Part shown: positions 1-9,946 of the stretch, in pieces
Numbering within the stretch: position 1 is the stretch's first letter
Layout: each line of letters begins with the position of its first letter
Source: Gp6-AA40 sp963818645
GTDB lineage: Bacteria; Acidobacteriota; Vicinamibacteria; Vicinamibacterales; UBA2999
Direction of reading: 5' to 3'
Length of the DNA stretch: 64,000 nucleotides
Assembly (NCBI GenBank): GCA_963818645.1
Contig: CAWFTF010000012.1
Coordinates: 168,443-232,442, forward strand
The notes under the pieces: generated by a model
The model's input: only the letters and a program-made list of their open reading frames with translations
Told to the model about the DNA's origin: nothing
Database searches by the model: none
Made by a program: the position numbers and the translations under genes

Positions 1-514
1 GATAGATGAACTCCTTTTGCGCGATGAACTCCTTGAGAATGTCGTTCTGGATCGTGCCGGAGAGCCTGGCCCAGTCGGTCCCGCGCTCCTCCGCGACGAC
101 GAGATACATCGCGAGCAGCATCGGCGCCGGCCCATTGATCGTCATCGACGTCGTCACGGCCCCGAGGTCGATGTCGGCAAAGAGCGCTTCCATGTCGGCA
201 AGCGACGTGACGTTGACGCCGCACTTCCCCACTTCGCCGCGAGAGAGCTCGTGGTCAGGGTCGCGACCCATCAGCGTCGGCAAGTCGAAGGCGACGCTCA
301 GACCGGTGCCGCCGGCCGCAAGCAGACGACGGTAGCGCTCGTTGGTCTCTTCCGGCGTCCCGAAGCCCGCAAACTGGCGCATCGTCCAGAGCTTGCCGTG
401 GTAGCCAGTGGCGTGAATGCCGCGCGTGTACGGAAAGTCCCCGGGGTCGCCCAGATCCCGGTCGTAGTCGAGCGCTTCGATGCTCTGCGGGGTGTAAAGA
501 ACGTCGCGGGGCAC
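1..514 (-). CDS. Methylmalonyl-CoA mutase, large subunit N-terminal part (runs off the left edge)
   Basis: The reverse strand reads continuously from position 514 to the window edge. It encodes the start of a B12-dependent acyl-CoA mutase: LYTPQSIEALDYDRDLGDPG, then PYTRGIHATGYHGKLWTMRQ, FAGFGTPEETN and TGLSVAFDLPTLMGRDPD. These match the TIM-barrel N-terminus of methylmalonyl-CoA mutase, which interconverts methylmalonyl- and succinyl-CoA in propionate and branched-chain degradation. There is no ATG; the only plausible start is GTG at 512-514, since an in-frame stop lies upstream at 569-571. The protein therefore begins about 30 residues later than many relatives. A TATAAT hexamer lies just upstream, so the message may be leaderless. 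The C-terminal B12 domain is outside the window. Confidence 0.85.
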   Translation of the reverse strand, partial: MPRDVLYTPQSIEALDYDRDLGDPGDFPYTRGIHATGYHGKLWTMRQFAGFGTPEETNERYRRLLAAGGTGLSVAFDLPTLMGRDPDHELSRGEVGKCGVNVTSLADMEALFADIDLGAVTTSMTINGPAPMLLAMYLVVAEERGTDWARLSGTIQNDILKEFIAQKEFIY

Positions 515-520
515 GATTTG

Positions 521-526
521 ATTATA
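521..526 (-). promoter_or_regulatory. Putative -10 box of the mutase gene
   Basis: The reverse strand has a perfect TATAAT at 526-521, and the GTG start begins seven bases further on at 514. That is the distance expected from a -10 box to a transcription start, which suggests a leaderless mRNA. I see no convincing -35 box or Shine-Dalgarno sequence. Confidence 0.4.
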
Positions 527-540
527 TCGTCGGGGTTTCT

Positions 541-615
541 CGGACCCGGTCCACGGTGCACAGTCGGCTCAAGGGATGAAGACTGAGGACCGAGGACCGA
601 GGACCGGGGACCGAC
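541..615. repeat. Heptamer repeat, inverted arms (GGACCGA type)
   Basis: Four tandem copies of the GAGGACC heptamer and variants at about 581-615 face a weaker inverted arm at 541-569. The locus fills most of the divergent gap between the mutase and glutamate dehydrogenase genes. A GGGATGAAGACTGAGGACC junction resembles the junction inside the uvrA and uvrC insertions. Confidence 0.7.
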
Positions 616-627
616 TAAGATCACCCC

Positions 628-1878
628 ATGAACGAGACCGGGCCCATCTTTGGCGCGATGCTCAGAGAGTTCGATCGCGCTGCACGCATTCTCGAGCTCG
701 ACCCCGGCATCTGGCGGATCCTTACCTACCCCAAGCGGCAGATCGTCGTGTCGTGTCCAGTGCTGATGGACAACGGCGAGATCGAGGTCTTCAGGGGATA
801 CCGCGTTCAATACAACATCACGCTCGGCCCGGCGAAGGGCGGCATCCGTTATCACCCTGACGTCTCACTCGACGAAGTGACGGCTCTCGCGGCGTGGATG
901 ACGTGGAAGTGCGCCGTCGCGCACGTGCCGTTTGGTGGCGGCAAAGGCGGTATCGTCTGCGACCCGACCCGCATGTCGCCGCGCGAACTCGAGGCGCTGA
1001 CCAGGCGCTACGTCGCGGAGATCATCGACGCGATCGGTCCCGAGAAGGACGTGCCCGCACCCGACGTCAACACCAACGATCAGGTGATGGCGTGGGTGAT
1101 GGACACCTACAGCATGCACGTCGGCCACACCGAAACCGCAGTTGTAACAGGCAAACCCATCGAGATGGGCGGCTCGCTCGGGCGGCGTGAAGCAACCGGG
1201 CGCGGCGTGATGATCGTCACACGTGAGGCCGCCAAACACCTCGGGCTGAACATCAAAGGGGCAACCGTTGCCGTTCAGGGCTTCGGCAACGTCGGCTCGG
1301 TCTCTGCCGACCTCCTCGCCGGTATTGGGGCAAAGATCGTCGCCGTCACCGATTGGAAAGGTGGCGTCATCAATCAAAACGGTCTCGACATCCCGAAGCT
1401 CCTCGAATACGCGGCCAAGCACAAGACCGTCGAAGGCTTCCCCGGCGCCGATCCGCTCGACAACGACGGCCTCTGGGGGCTTGACGTCGACATCCTGATT
1501 CCCGCAGCGCTCGAGAACCAGATCACGATGGAGAACGCGCCGCAGATCAAAGCGAAGATCCTCACGGAGGGTGCGAACGGTCCCACGACACCTGACGCTC
1601 ACAACCATCTGCACGAGCGCGGCGTCTTCGTCATCCCCGACATCCTGGCCAACTCCGGCGGCGTCACCACGTCGTACTTCGAGTGGGTCCAGGATCGTCA
1701 CGGCTACTTCTGGGAACTGGACGAAGTGAACATGCGCCTCGAGAAGAAGATGGTCGAAGCGTTCGATGACGTGCTCGAGAAGTCGCTGAAGTACAACGTC
1801 GACTTACGAACCGCGGCGTACATCGTGGCGATCAGCCGGGTCGGTATGGTCACGAAGATGCGTGGGATGTACGCGTGA
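628..1878 (+). CDS. gdhA: Glu/Leu/Phe/Val dehydrogenase family, glutamate dehydrogenase
   Basis: 416 residues, the usual length for hexameric NAD(P)-dependent glutamate dehydrogenase, which interconverts glutamate with 2-oxoglutarate and ammonia in the cytoplasm. The substrate-binding motif PFGGGKGG is at residues 101-108 (K106). A conserved lysine is in TWKCA near residue 94, and the catalytic aspartate is in PAPDVNTN (D146 region). The Rossmann motif GFGNVG is at 218-223. The ATG at 628 follows a heptamer repeat, and I see no strong Shine-Dalgarno sequence. Coenzyme preference cannot be fixed from sequence here. The gene is divergent from the mutase gene and appears monocistronic. Confidence 0.95.
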   Translation: MNETGPIFGAMLREFDRAARILELDPGIWRILTYPKRQIVVSCPVLMDNGEIEVFRGYRVQYNITLGPAKGGIRYHPDVSLDEVTALAAWMTWKCAVAHVPFGGGKGGIVCDPTRMSPRELEALTRRYVAEIIDAIGPEKDVPAPDVNTNDQVMAWVMDTYSMHVGHTETAVVTGKPIEMGGSLGRREATGRGVMIVTREAAKHLGLNIKGATVAVQGFGNVGSVSADLLAGIGAKIVAVTDWKGGVINQNGLDIPKLLEYAAKHKTVEGFPGADPLDNDGLWGLDVDILIPAALENQITMENAPQIKAKILTEGANGPTTPDAHNHLHERGVFVIPDILANSGGVTTSYFEWVQDRHGYFWELDEVNMRLEKKMVEAFDDVLEKSLKYNVDLRTAAYIVAISRVGMVTKMRGMYA

Positions 1879-1917
1879 CGTAGCTAGGCATAGCTTTCCT
1901 ATGCCCCGCTCGTGACT

Positions 1918-4113
1918 CTACGACGTGACTCTCAGCGGGATGAGCGCCTTGGTCTCACCGGCTGCGCTCTTCGCCGTGATCTCGACGAGGTACTCGCCAG
2001 CGGGGACAGTGGAGAGGCCGAGCGTGATCTCGTGAGTGGTTCCGGGGATCGTTGACGGAGTGACTGGAAGGTCGGACATCTTCGCCCCCGCGCGATTCAA
2101 CAACACGGCTGTCGCTCCTGGCATCTCCGTTCCCGGAGCATAGGCGCTGAAACGCACGAGGACGCGATCGGTTCGTGCGAACTCTCGACCGGCAGCCGGA
2201 ACAGCGTTCGGGTCGGATGTAATCGAGCGCAACTCCGGAAGCGTTCGCGCGCGATACAGACGTGGCGTGCCCAACGACACCTGCGGTGTCGTGAAGTCCG
2301 GTACTTCGACGTCGCGAATCTCCTGATCGAGCGTGCCGCCGCTCGCGCCTTCAACGGTGATTCGGAGCTCCACTTTCCCGGGCGGTGCATCGAATGTCAG
2401 CCGCTGGGGCGCTGCCGGCGCCGCCGCATTGACTGTCCCGCTTGGGCCAAGCGAGCCGGTGGTCGCCGACGGAACGATTGGGCGTTCCGGCGCGCGGCCT
2501 CGGAACACGACGTTGCCTGCTCCCGTCGCGGCGAGCAGCGAGACTCGGCCTGCGGGTTCGCGTCGATCACCTGGTGGGAACGTCAGCGGCTCCCAGACAA
2601 GCGTCACGCGGGTATTCCCGCCTTCACCGCGCTCGGTGCCGAGCCACGTCCGCACGTACTTCCCGGCCTGCACTGACGTCGCAATCGACGCGAGCGCTGT
2701 CTGCACCGGCTTGGCCACTTCTGGTGCTGGCGTCGCCGCACGAATCGCATCGTCCGGCGAAACCGCCCAGAACCCGCGACGGGCGCGCACGTTCACATCA
2801 CGCCGTTTCACGCGGACCGTGATCTGATGGAACTTGCCGTCATTCGGAGTCTGGCTGGTATAGCCGAGCAGGTAATAAGAGCTCGAGTCCCTGATGACGG
2901 CCTGGAGTCCTTGCTCGAGCGTGTTGCGATTGACGATCGCCTTACCGTCGGTCTCGTCCGAAATCGATCGCAGCGTGTCCTGCGTCATGCGGAGCGCGCG
3001 CGCGTCGGTCGCGAAGCTCGGAGGCGGCCCGCTGGGAAGGTCGTCGAAGCCGTACTCGAATGGCGCCAGGCCTCGGGGATCGAGCGCATAGAACGACGTG
3101 TTGTTCCGGTTCGCCGCATCGATGACCTCGCGCATGCGCGAGTAGACGTCTGTCTGGCCGAACCACTCGGCGGTGATTTGCTGCGAGCTGTCCTGAGCCC
3201 CCGCGGCGGCGGCCGACTGAATCGGGTTGTCCGGCGCGGACGCGTCCGCCTTCCGCATCTGCGGAGGCAACATGGCGGTAAACCCTTCGCTGACGAAGAT
3301 GACCGCCTTGCGTCCCTCGCGCAACGACCCCAGGCGAACGGAGAGCCCGCGCAACGCGCCCATGACCACGTCGTTCCGGATCTTCTCCACCTGCTCGGTC
3401 GGATAGCGCATGTAATTCGCCTCGAGCTGGTTGAGCGGCGTGTAGTCGAACTTGCGCCCGGCGAAGTTGTTGATCGCGCCCATCACGACGTCATGATTCC
3501 GCGTGAACGTGAGGTCCGACACCGGCGACAGCGGATACATGATCGCGACGATGTCGTTGGGACGAAGCTGGTTCTGGACGAACCGCATCAGCGGCTCGCG
3601 AACGGTCATCGAGTTCGCGCGCCGGACGTGGTAGTCGTCCAGGAAGAACACGAACACGCGAACGTCCTCGCGATTGGCGATGAGCTCCTCGTCGTTGCGG
3701 TTGCGGATCTCCCGCGGTGGCGGCGCGCCGGGTCGCGGATTGCCGTCGACCTTGACGAGCGAGAACTGTTCGACTGGGACTGGCTTGCCATCTTCGAGCA
3801 ACTCGAACTCGGCCTGCGTGAGCGTCGAGACGGGCTCACCCTTCTTGTCGTCAACGATCACGTCGACGCGTACGAAGTTGATGCTGCCGCGGAATGTCGG
3901 ACCCTGAGGAGTCTGACCTTGTGCGGTCTGACCTTGCGGCTGCGCCTGCCCTTCCGGCGCCTGCTCCTGTGGGGCCTGGCCTTGTGGAGGCTTCGCTTGT
4001 GGATCTTGATTGGCCGGGCGGTTGGCGTCCTGCTGCGCAGACCCTGACAGCACGGCCATCGACAGCAGCACGAGCGAGAGAAGAGACGCCGGAATCTTGC
4101 GAAACTTGAGCAT
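1918..4113 (-). CDS. Secreted VWFA-domain protein of Acidobacteria type
   Basis: I start this at the ATG at 4113 (MLKFRKIPASLL), because this gives a clean signal peptide ending near SGSAQQ. A longer open frame runs upstream to 4365 but only translates the heptamer repeat and the neighbouring permease gene. The mature protein begins with a Gln/Pro-rich linker (repeats like QGQTPQG), then a beta-rich segment (FVRVDVIVDDKKGEPV). A von Willebrand A domain follows, with the strand VFVFFLDDYHV and later VIFVSEGF. The C-terminal half is beta-rich. About 731 residues. This layout is common in Acidobacteriota, and the function is unknown (extracellular adhesion or scaffold by analogy). Confidence 0.85.
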   Translation of the reverse strand: MLKFRKIPASLLSLVLLSMAVLSGSAQQDANRPANQDPQAKPPQGQAPQEQAPEGQAQPQGQTAQGQTPQGPTFRGSINFVRVDVIVDDKKGEPVSTLTQAEFELLEDGKPVPVEQFSLVKVDGNPRPGAPPPREIRNRNDEELIANREDVRVFVFFLDDYHVRRANSMTVREPLMRFVQNQLRPNDIVAIMYPLSPVSDLTFTRNHDVVMGAINNFAGRKFDYTPLNQLEANYMRYPTEQVEKIRNDVVMGALRGLSVRLGSLREGRKAVIFVSEGFTAMLPPQMRKADASAPDNPIQSAAAAGAQDSSQQITAEWFGQTDVYSRMREVIDAANRNNTSFYALDPRGLAPFEYGFDDLPSGPPPSFATDARALRMTQDTLRSISDETDGKAIVNRNTLEQGLQAVIRDSSSYYLLGYTSQTPNDGKFHQITVRVKRRDVNVRARRGFWAVSPDDAIRAATPAPEVAKPVQTALASIATSVQAGKYVRTWLGTERGEGGNTRVTLVWEPLTFPPGDRREPAGRVSLLAATGAGNVVFRGRAPERPIVPSATTGSLGPSGTVNAAAPAAPQRLTFDAPPGKVELRITVEGASGGTLDQEIRDVEVPDFTTPQVSLGTPRLYRARTLPELRSITSDPNAVPAAGREFARTDRVLVRFSAYAPGTEMPGATAVLLNRAGAKMSDLPVTPSTIPGTTHEITLGLSTVPAGEYLVEITAKSAAGETKALIPLRVTS

Positions 4114-4153
4114 GGAGCGCCGCCTTCTGGCGATGATAGCACTCTCACTACAC

Positions 4154-4258
4154 TCAACTTCCAACTCCCAATCTGATCCTTGTCCCAAGTCCCAAATGAC
4201 GCCAACTGGCTTGAACTCGAACGGTTTTGGGAGTTGGGAGTTGGGAGTTGGGAGCTGG
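4154..4258. repeat. Heptamer repeat, inverted arms (GGGAGTT type)
   Basis: The right arm carries GGGAGTT units in exact 7-bp register at 4229-4256. The left arm carries the complementary AACTCCC-like units at 4154-4197. The locus exactly fills the gap between the VWFA gene start and the permease stop codon. No gene lies between the arms. Confidence 0.75.
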
Positions 4259-6755
4259 TTATTCCGGCCGCAGCACGACTGTCGGATCCAGGCGCGTAGC
4301 GCGATGCGCAGGAATGTATGAAGCTGCCGCGGTTGCGCTGGCAAGAAGTAGCGGGGCCACGGCAAACACCAGCGGATCCAGTGTGTCCACCTGGTAGAGC
4401 ATCTCGGACCGCTGAAGCACCAGAATCAATCCAACCGCGAGCACCGTACCGACGAGCAGTCCGGTCACAGCCATCCATGAGCCTTCTCGAAGCAGTTGCC
4501 CGAGAATATTCCCTCGCGTGCCGCCGAGGGCCATCCGGATCCCGATCTCCCGTCTCCGCAGTGTCACGAGATACGCGCGCAGTCCGTAGACACCGGCAGT
4601 TGCCAGCACGCCAGCGATGAGCCCGAACGCCACGAAGAGTTTTGCTGCCAGCGTCACCGCCCACAGACTGGTCGTACTGTCGCGATGGTTCGTCAGTGTC
4701 TTCAGGGATAGAACGGGCAGACGCGGATCGACGCTCTGGACCGCGTTGCGGACAGACTCCAGCGTCACCGTCTCAGTTCCTGGAGCAGTTCTCACATGGA
4801 GTGTCATCGCACTTCGGTAGTGACGACCGAAAGATACGTAGACATGCGCACCCGGAGGCTGCAGCACATCATCGCGAACGTCGCCGACAACGCCGACGAT
4901 CCTCACGAGCTCTTCTGGCTGACCGAATCCGGACAGCCTGATCGACTGACCAATCGCGTTCGTTCCCGCGAACAGCCGCCTGGCCAGTGCGAGATCCACA
5001 ATCGCGACGGGCTCTGACGCGGCATCCTGTTCTTCGATCGCTGTGAACTCGCGCCCTGCGACGACAGGAAGCCGGAGCGTCGAGAAGTAGCCGGCGCCGA
5101 CGACGTTGAACAGCGCGAACACCGAGGCATCGCCATACTGCACCTGCCGGCCGTCCCTCACCTCACCGAATGGGACGATGGACGCCACGCTTGCGGCCTC
5201 GATGCCGGAGAGCGATCGAACGCGATCGAGGACGGCCGTGTATGCACGACGGCCCTGGGCCTGATCGAGTCCAATGAGGCTCGGATCGAGTTCCGCTAGC
5301 ACTCCCCCTTCCAACGGGAAGCCCGGATCGCTCGAGGCTGCGCTCACACTCGCACGTAGGAACACCCCAGCCGAGATCAGCAACGCCATCGACAGGGCCA
5401 CCTGTGCGGCGACCATGAGACCCGGCATCCCGAAGTGTCGCCGGCGCCCGGCCACAAACGGGGCCGACTGCTTCAGCGTCGTCGACAGGTCTGGACGTGT
5501 GAGTGTCCATGCCGGACCCAACGCGAACAGCACTGTGCTGAGCACGGACGACAGAGCGACGGTCGTCATCACTCGGCCATCGGGCGATACATCGAGGAAG
5601 ATCGGCGCTGCGATTACAGGGCTGAGCGACGCGATCACGCGGCTCGTGATCCACCACGCCGCGAGGAGCGCGGTGACACCGCCGAGCATCGAGAGCAGAA
5701 GTCCTTCGATCAGCAGTTGACGAACGATCCGCGGCGCGAGCACCACCCAGTGCGAGACGAATGGCGATCTCCTGACGCCGGACGGCTCCGCGCGCGAGGA
5801 GGATGTTGGCGAGATTGAGGCACGCGACCAGCAGCACGAGGCCGGCGAGGGCCATCAAGACCACGGCGCCGGCGGCGGGCTCCGCATCGCTTCGGGGCCG
5901 TGGCCCGATCGCGACCCGCGATCGCGCGTGCACGACCAGACGCTGATCGTCGTTGTACTGCGGGAAGGCGGCTTCGAACGACGACGCCAGCGCTGCGAGA
6001 CGAGACTCGGCTGCGGCGATAGACGTGCCCTGCCTGAGCGTGCCCGCAAGGAGAAGCGTCTGTACCGACCGATCGTTGACGAAGCGCCCCGGCGAACTTG
6101 CGTCCTCGGCGCTGGTCACGAGCGCAGCCGCTCCAAACGGCAACCAGAGATCTGCCGACAGCACCGGCATCGTGCCGTTGAATCGCGGCGGAGCGACACC
6201 CACAATCGTGAGCGAGTGGCCGTTCACCGTGATCGAGCGGCCGAGGATGTCCGGCGTCAATCCACGTTGCTGCCAGTACGGATAGCTCACGATGGCAACC
6301 GCCGCGGCGCCGTCGGGCCGTTCTTCGTCGAGTGTGAAGGGGCGTCCGGCGGCCAGGTCAACGCCCAACGCGGAAAAGTAGTTCGACGACACCACGCCTG
6401 CCCTCACGCGCCTCGTGAGTCCGCCTTCGGTGAGGCCGGGATTGATCGCTGCCTCGGCGATCAGGCTGTTGAAGACGTCGTTCTCTCGCCGAATATCGAC
6501 GTACTCGGGATAGGAGAAGGGGCGATAGCGATCCGGGCGCGTCCGGTCTCCCGAGTAGAGCCCGACGAACTCGCCGCTCAATCTGCCACCGTTCAGCGGC
6601 CGCAGCAGCAGCCCGTTCACGAGACTGAACACCGCGCTGTTGGCGCCAATGCCGAGAGCCAGGATCAGCACCGCGGCAATGGTGAAGCCAGGTGCCTTGC
6701 TCAACATGCGAATGGCAAAACGGACGTCCTGGACGAACGACTCAGGTGACGGCAT
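4259..6755 (-). CDS. MacB/FtsX-type ABC permease of the Acidobacteria ADOP family (frameshifted)
   Basis: The N-terminal part starts at the ATG at 6755 (MPSPESFVQDVRFAIRML), preceded by GAGAGGGACG. It has the TM segment FTIAAVLILALGIGANSA, a periplasmic MacB core domain and a second TM near LMALAGLVLLVACLN, followed by EIAIRLALGGA. The frame then breaks near 5731-5742. One extra base restores RIVRQLLIEGLLLSMLGG and the second half with its periplasmic domain and last FtsX unit ending ATRLDPTVVLRPE. Together about 832 residues, the normal ADOP size. Such permeases usually lack an adjacent ATPase, as here. The break may be a sequencing indel or a real pseudogene. Confidence 0.85.
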
Positions 6756-6824
6756 CGTCCCTCTCGGAAAGGAATACGTTTCAGGCGGAGCGCGGTTAAC
6801 AGCTCGAAGGGTTAAAGTGTTCCC

Positions 6825-7973
6825 GTGATGCAGCCGGCACTGACCTCGCTCACCGACGACGAACAGCTGTTCCGAAACAGCGTCTACGAATTTGCCGACC
6901 GGGATATTCGCCCTCTCGTGCGCAAGATGGACGACGAGGCGAAGATGCCGCGCGATCTGATCGATCGGCTCTTCGAGCTCGGCGTGATGGGCATCGAGAT
7001 CCCTGACGAGTTCGGCGGCAGCGGCGCAACGTTCTTTCACTCCGTCCTCGCCGTCGAGGCGTTGTCGCGCGTCGATCCGTCCGTCGGCGTACTCGCCGAC
7101 GTCCACAACACGCTCGTTATCAACGCCCTGCTTCGCTGGGGCAACGAGCAGCAGAAGCGCACGATCCTGCCGCGGCTCGCCCAGGGAACCGTCGGTGCGT
7201 ACGCCTTGTCGGAAGCCGGCTCAGGGAGTGACGCGTTCGCATTGGCGACACGCGGCACCGCTCGGGGCACCGACTACGTCCTCAACGGCCGCAAGCTCTG
7301 GATCACGAACGGCAACGAGGCCGATCTCTTCATCGTCTTTGCGAACGTCAACCCGGACGCCGGCTATCGCGGCATCACGGCGTTCCTGATCGAACGCGGC
7401 ACACCCGGCTTCACCATCGGCAAGAAGGAAGACAAGCTTGGCATCCGCGCCAGCAGCACGTGCGAGTTGATTTTCGAAGACTGTGCCGTCACAGGTGACC
7501 GTGTCCTCGGCGACGCCGGGAAGGGCTACAAGGTCGCGATCGAGACGCTGAACGAAGGACGCATCGGCATCGGTGCACAGATGCTCGGGCTCGCGCAGGG
7601 CGCGCTCGATCACACCGTCACCTACACCAAGGAGCGAAAGCAATTCGGAAACGCGATTGCGTCCTACCAGGGCGTGCAGTTTCAACTCGCGCGCGCCGCC
7701 ACGGAGATCGAAGCCGCTCGACTCCTCGTCTACAACGCCGCACGACTGCGCGACGCTGGAAAGCCATTCCTGCAGGAGGCCGCGATGTGCAAGCTGTTCG
7801 CGTCCGAGGTTGCCGAACGTGTCACGTCGCTCGCTGTGAATCTGTTCGGGGGTAACGGCTTCGTCAAGGACTACCCGGTCGAGAAACTGTTTCGCGACGC
7901 GAAGATCGGTCAGATTTACGAGGGCACGTCGAATCTGCAGCTGCAGACAATCGCGAAGCAGCTTCTGTCATGA
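6825..7973 (+). CDS. Acyl-CoA dehydrogenase
   Basis: 382 residues from GTG 6825 (an ATG follows immediately at 6828). This is the standard length for an FAD-dependent acyl-CoA dehydrogenase that forms trans-2-enoyl-CoA and passes electrons to ETF. Signatures are YALSEAGSGSDAFAL, KLWITNGNEADLFIVFA, the helical C-terminal domain with YTKERKQFG, and YEGTSNLQLQ. In the last of these E366 occupies the catalytic base position of short/medium-chain enzymes. The sequence resembles the short/branched-chain group, but the substrate cannot be assigned. The gene diverges from the permease gene; a heptamer repeat follows it. Confidence 0.93.
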   Translation: MMQPALTSLTDDEQLFRNSVYEFADRDIRPLVRKMDDEAKMPRDLIDRLFELGVMGIEIPDEFGGSGATFFHSVLAVEALSRVDPSVGVLADVHNTLVINALLRWGNEQQKRTILPRLAQGTVGAYALSEAGSGSDAFALATRGTARGTDYVLNGRKLWITNGNEADLFIVFANVNPDAGYRGITAFLIERGTPGFTIGKKEDKLGIRASSTCELIFEDCAVTGDRVLGDAGKGYKVAIETLNEGRIGIGAQMLGLAQGALDHTVTYTKERKQFGNAIASYQGVQFQLARAATEIEAARLLVYNAARLRDAGKPFLQEAAMCKLFASEVAERVTSLAVNLFGGNGFVKDYPVEKLFRDAKIGQIYEGTSNLQLQTIAKQLLS

Positions 7974-8030
7974 CCGGGTGTGGACCGTGGACCGTGGACT
8001 GGAGACCCGAGGACCGAAGCCCGCTAAAAT
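7974..8030. repeat. Heptamer repeat, single orientation (GGACCGT type)
   Basis: About six heptamers in register (GGACCGT, GGACCGT, GGACTGG, AGACCCG, AGGACCG, AAGCCCG). They fill the gap between the acyl-CoA dehydrogenase stop and the asd start, with no obvious opposite arm. Confidence 0.7.
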
Positions 8031-8036
8031 ATCCAG

Positions 8037-9194
8037 ATGCAAGTAGGCATCATCGGTTGGCGTGGCATGGTTGGTTCCGTGCTCGTGCAGCGCATGCGCG
8101 AGGAGCGGGACTTCGATCTGGTCGATCCCATCTTTTTCTCCACCTCGCAGGCGGGCGGCACCGCCCCCAGCATTGGCAAGACCGTTCCGGCCGTCAAAGA
8201 CGCGAAAGACGTCACCGCGCTTGCGGCGATGGACGTCCTCATTTCCTGCCAGGGCGGCGACTACACTGCGGACATTCATCCCAGGCTGCGCAAGGCGGGC
8301 TGGACGGGCTACTGGATCGACGCGGCGCGCCACCTGCGGATGGCCGACGATGCAGTGATCATCCTGGACCCGGTGAACCGTCCAGTGATCGACCGCGCGC
8401 TCGATCGCGGCCTCAAGGATTTCATCGGCGGCAACTGCACCGTCAGCCTGATGCTGATGGCGATGGACGGTTTGTTCCGCGCCGATCTCATCGACTGGAT
8501 GACGTCGATGACCTATCAGGCGGCGTCTGGCGGCGGCGCGAAGCACATGCGCGAGCTGGTGTCGCAGATGGGGCTTGCGCATGCGTCGGTCGCCGATCTT
8601 CTCGCCGATCCTGCGTCCTCGATCCTCGACATCGACCGTGAGTTGATCACCACGCAGCGTGGACGCGACTTCCCCGTCCAGAACTTCGAAGGCTTCCCGC
8701 TCGCCGGGAGCCTGCTGCCATGGATCGACGCCGATCTCGGCAACGGGCAGAGTCGCGAGGAATGGAAGGCGGAGGCCGAGGGCAACAAGATTCTAGGCCG
8801 GACGTCGAGGCCGATCCCGATCGATGGCATTTGCGTGCGCGTCGGGTCGATGCGGTGTCACAGTCAGGCGCTGACGGTGAAGCTGCGGCGCGACGTGCCG
8901 CTTGCTGAAATCGAAGGGATGCTTGCCGACGCCAACGACTGGGTCAAGGTCGTTCCCAACGAGAAGAAGGTGACCCTGCGGGATCTCACACCGACAGCGG
9001 TCACGGGCACGCTCACCGTCCCGGTCGGCCGATTGAAGAAGCTGTCGATGGGTGGCGAGTACCTGCAGGCCTTCACCGTCGGTGACCAGCTGCTCTGGGG
9101 CGCAGCCGAGCCACTTCGACGGATGATGCGCATCATCGCCGGCGCACCACTCGAGTCGCCGGCGGACAGGCTGAGCGCAGCCGCGCGAGGGTAA
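8037..9194 (+). CDS. asd: Aspartate-semialdehyde dehydrogenase
   Basis: 385 residues, resembling the enterobacterial-type enzyme. It reduces aspartyl phosphate to aspartate semialdehyde for Lys/DAP, Met and Thr synthesis. The N-terminus MQVGIIGWRGMVGSVLVQRM carries the NADP-binding loop. The nucleophile is C134 in FIGGNCTVSLML. A downstream RVGSMRCHSQALTVKL segment carries the conserved basic/His residues. The start ATG 8037 is preceded by an AT-rich TAAAATATCC. The next gene starts six bases after the stop, so the two may be co-transcribed. Confidence 0.95.
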   Translation: MQVGIIGWRGMVGSVLVQRMREERDFDLVDPIFFSTSQAGGTAPSIGKTVPAVKDAKDVTALAAMDVLISCQGGDYTADIHPRLRKAGWTGYWIDAARHLRMADDAVIILDPVNRPVIDRALDRGLKDFIGGNCTVSLMLMAMDGLFRADLIDWMTSMTYQAASGGGAKHMRELVSQMGLAHASVADLLADPASSILDIDRELITTQRGRDFPVQNFEGFPLAGSLLPWIDADLGNGQSREEWKAEAEGNKILGRTSRPIPIDGICVRVGSMRCHSQALTVKLRRDVPLAEIEGMLADANDWVKVVPNEKKVTLRDLTPTAVTGTLTVPVGRLKKLSMGGEYLQAFTVGDQLLWGAAEPLRRMMRIIAGAPLESPADRLSAAARG

Positions 9195-9199
9195 CCGGC

Positions 9200-9946
9200 A
9201 TGCGCGGCGGAATCATCACATCTCATGTGGCGCTGGCACTGCTCTGCGTTGCCGGCACGGTCTTCGCGCAGGCCGCACCGCCACCTCCGCCGAAGATCTG
9301 GACGGTAACGGCCAGCGCCGGGCTCGCAATGACGAGCGGCAACTCCGATACGGTCAGCACCAACGCAGCCTACGACATCACCTACGATCCGCAGCAGCGG
9401 AACATCGTCAAGTCGGACGGGCTCTTTCTTCGCGCCAGGACCGAGGGCGATCTCACCGCAAACCGCCTGGGCTTCAATGTTCGCGATCAGTACCGCCTCA
9501 CACCGCGCTTGTACGTCTTTGGCCAGAATCAGTATCTGAAAGACCAGTTCAAGGAGATCGACTACCTGGTCGCGCCGACCGGTGGACTGGGATACAAGCT
9601 GTTCGATACCGCGGCCACCAAGTTGGACGTCGACGGCGGCGTCGGCGTGGTGTGGGAGAAAAACCCCGGTTTCGACGTTGACTCGTCGGGCGCAATCGTC
9701 ACCGGCGAGAAGCTGGTACAGACGATCACGTCGAACACCACTCTGACGCAAACATTCATGGGGTTGTGGAAGATGGAGGACTTCGAGGACTCGCTGTTCA
9801 CACTCGGCATAAGCCTCGCGGTCGCGATGTCCACGCACACGCAAGTCAAGATCGAAGCGCTCGATACGTACAAGAACAAGCCGCCACTGCCGACCATCCA
9901 GAAGAACGACGTCGCCCTCTTGATGGCGATCGTTTACAAGATGTAG
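9200..9946 (+). CDS. DUF481 (YdiY-like) outer-membrane beta-barrel protein
   Basis: 248 residues with a signal peptide (cleavage near TVFAQA), then a Pro-rich linker (PPPPPK). Alternating amphipathic strands follow: ASAGLAMTSGNSDTVS, FLRARTEGDLTANRLGF, YRLTPRLYVFGQNQYLKD and GLGYKL. This is the DUF481/YdiY pattern of a salt-stress-type outer-membrane protein of unknown function, and the chain ends on a hydrophobic beta-strand (ALLMAIVYKM). It lies immediately downstream of asd, which has no obvious functional link. Confidence 0.8.
   Translation: MRGGIITSHVALALLCVAGTVFAQAAPPPPPKIWTVTASAGLAMTSGNSDTVSTNAAYDITYDPQQRNIVKSDGLFLRARTEGDLTANRLGFNVRDQYRLTPRLYVFGQNQYLKDQFKEIDYLVAPTGGLGYKLFDTAATKLDVDGGVGVVWEKNPGFDVDSSGAIVTGEKLVQTITSNTTLTQTFMGLWKMEDFEDSLFTLGISLAVAMSTHTQVKIEALDTYKNKPPLPTIQKNDVALLMAIVYKM

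Noticed and set aside
2827..4047. Long plus-strand frame antisense to the VWFA gene
   Set aside because: High-GC shadow with Arg-rich sequence and no homology; the minus-strand frame has signal peptide and domain motifs.
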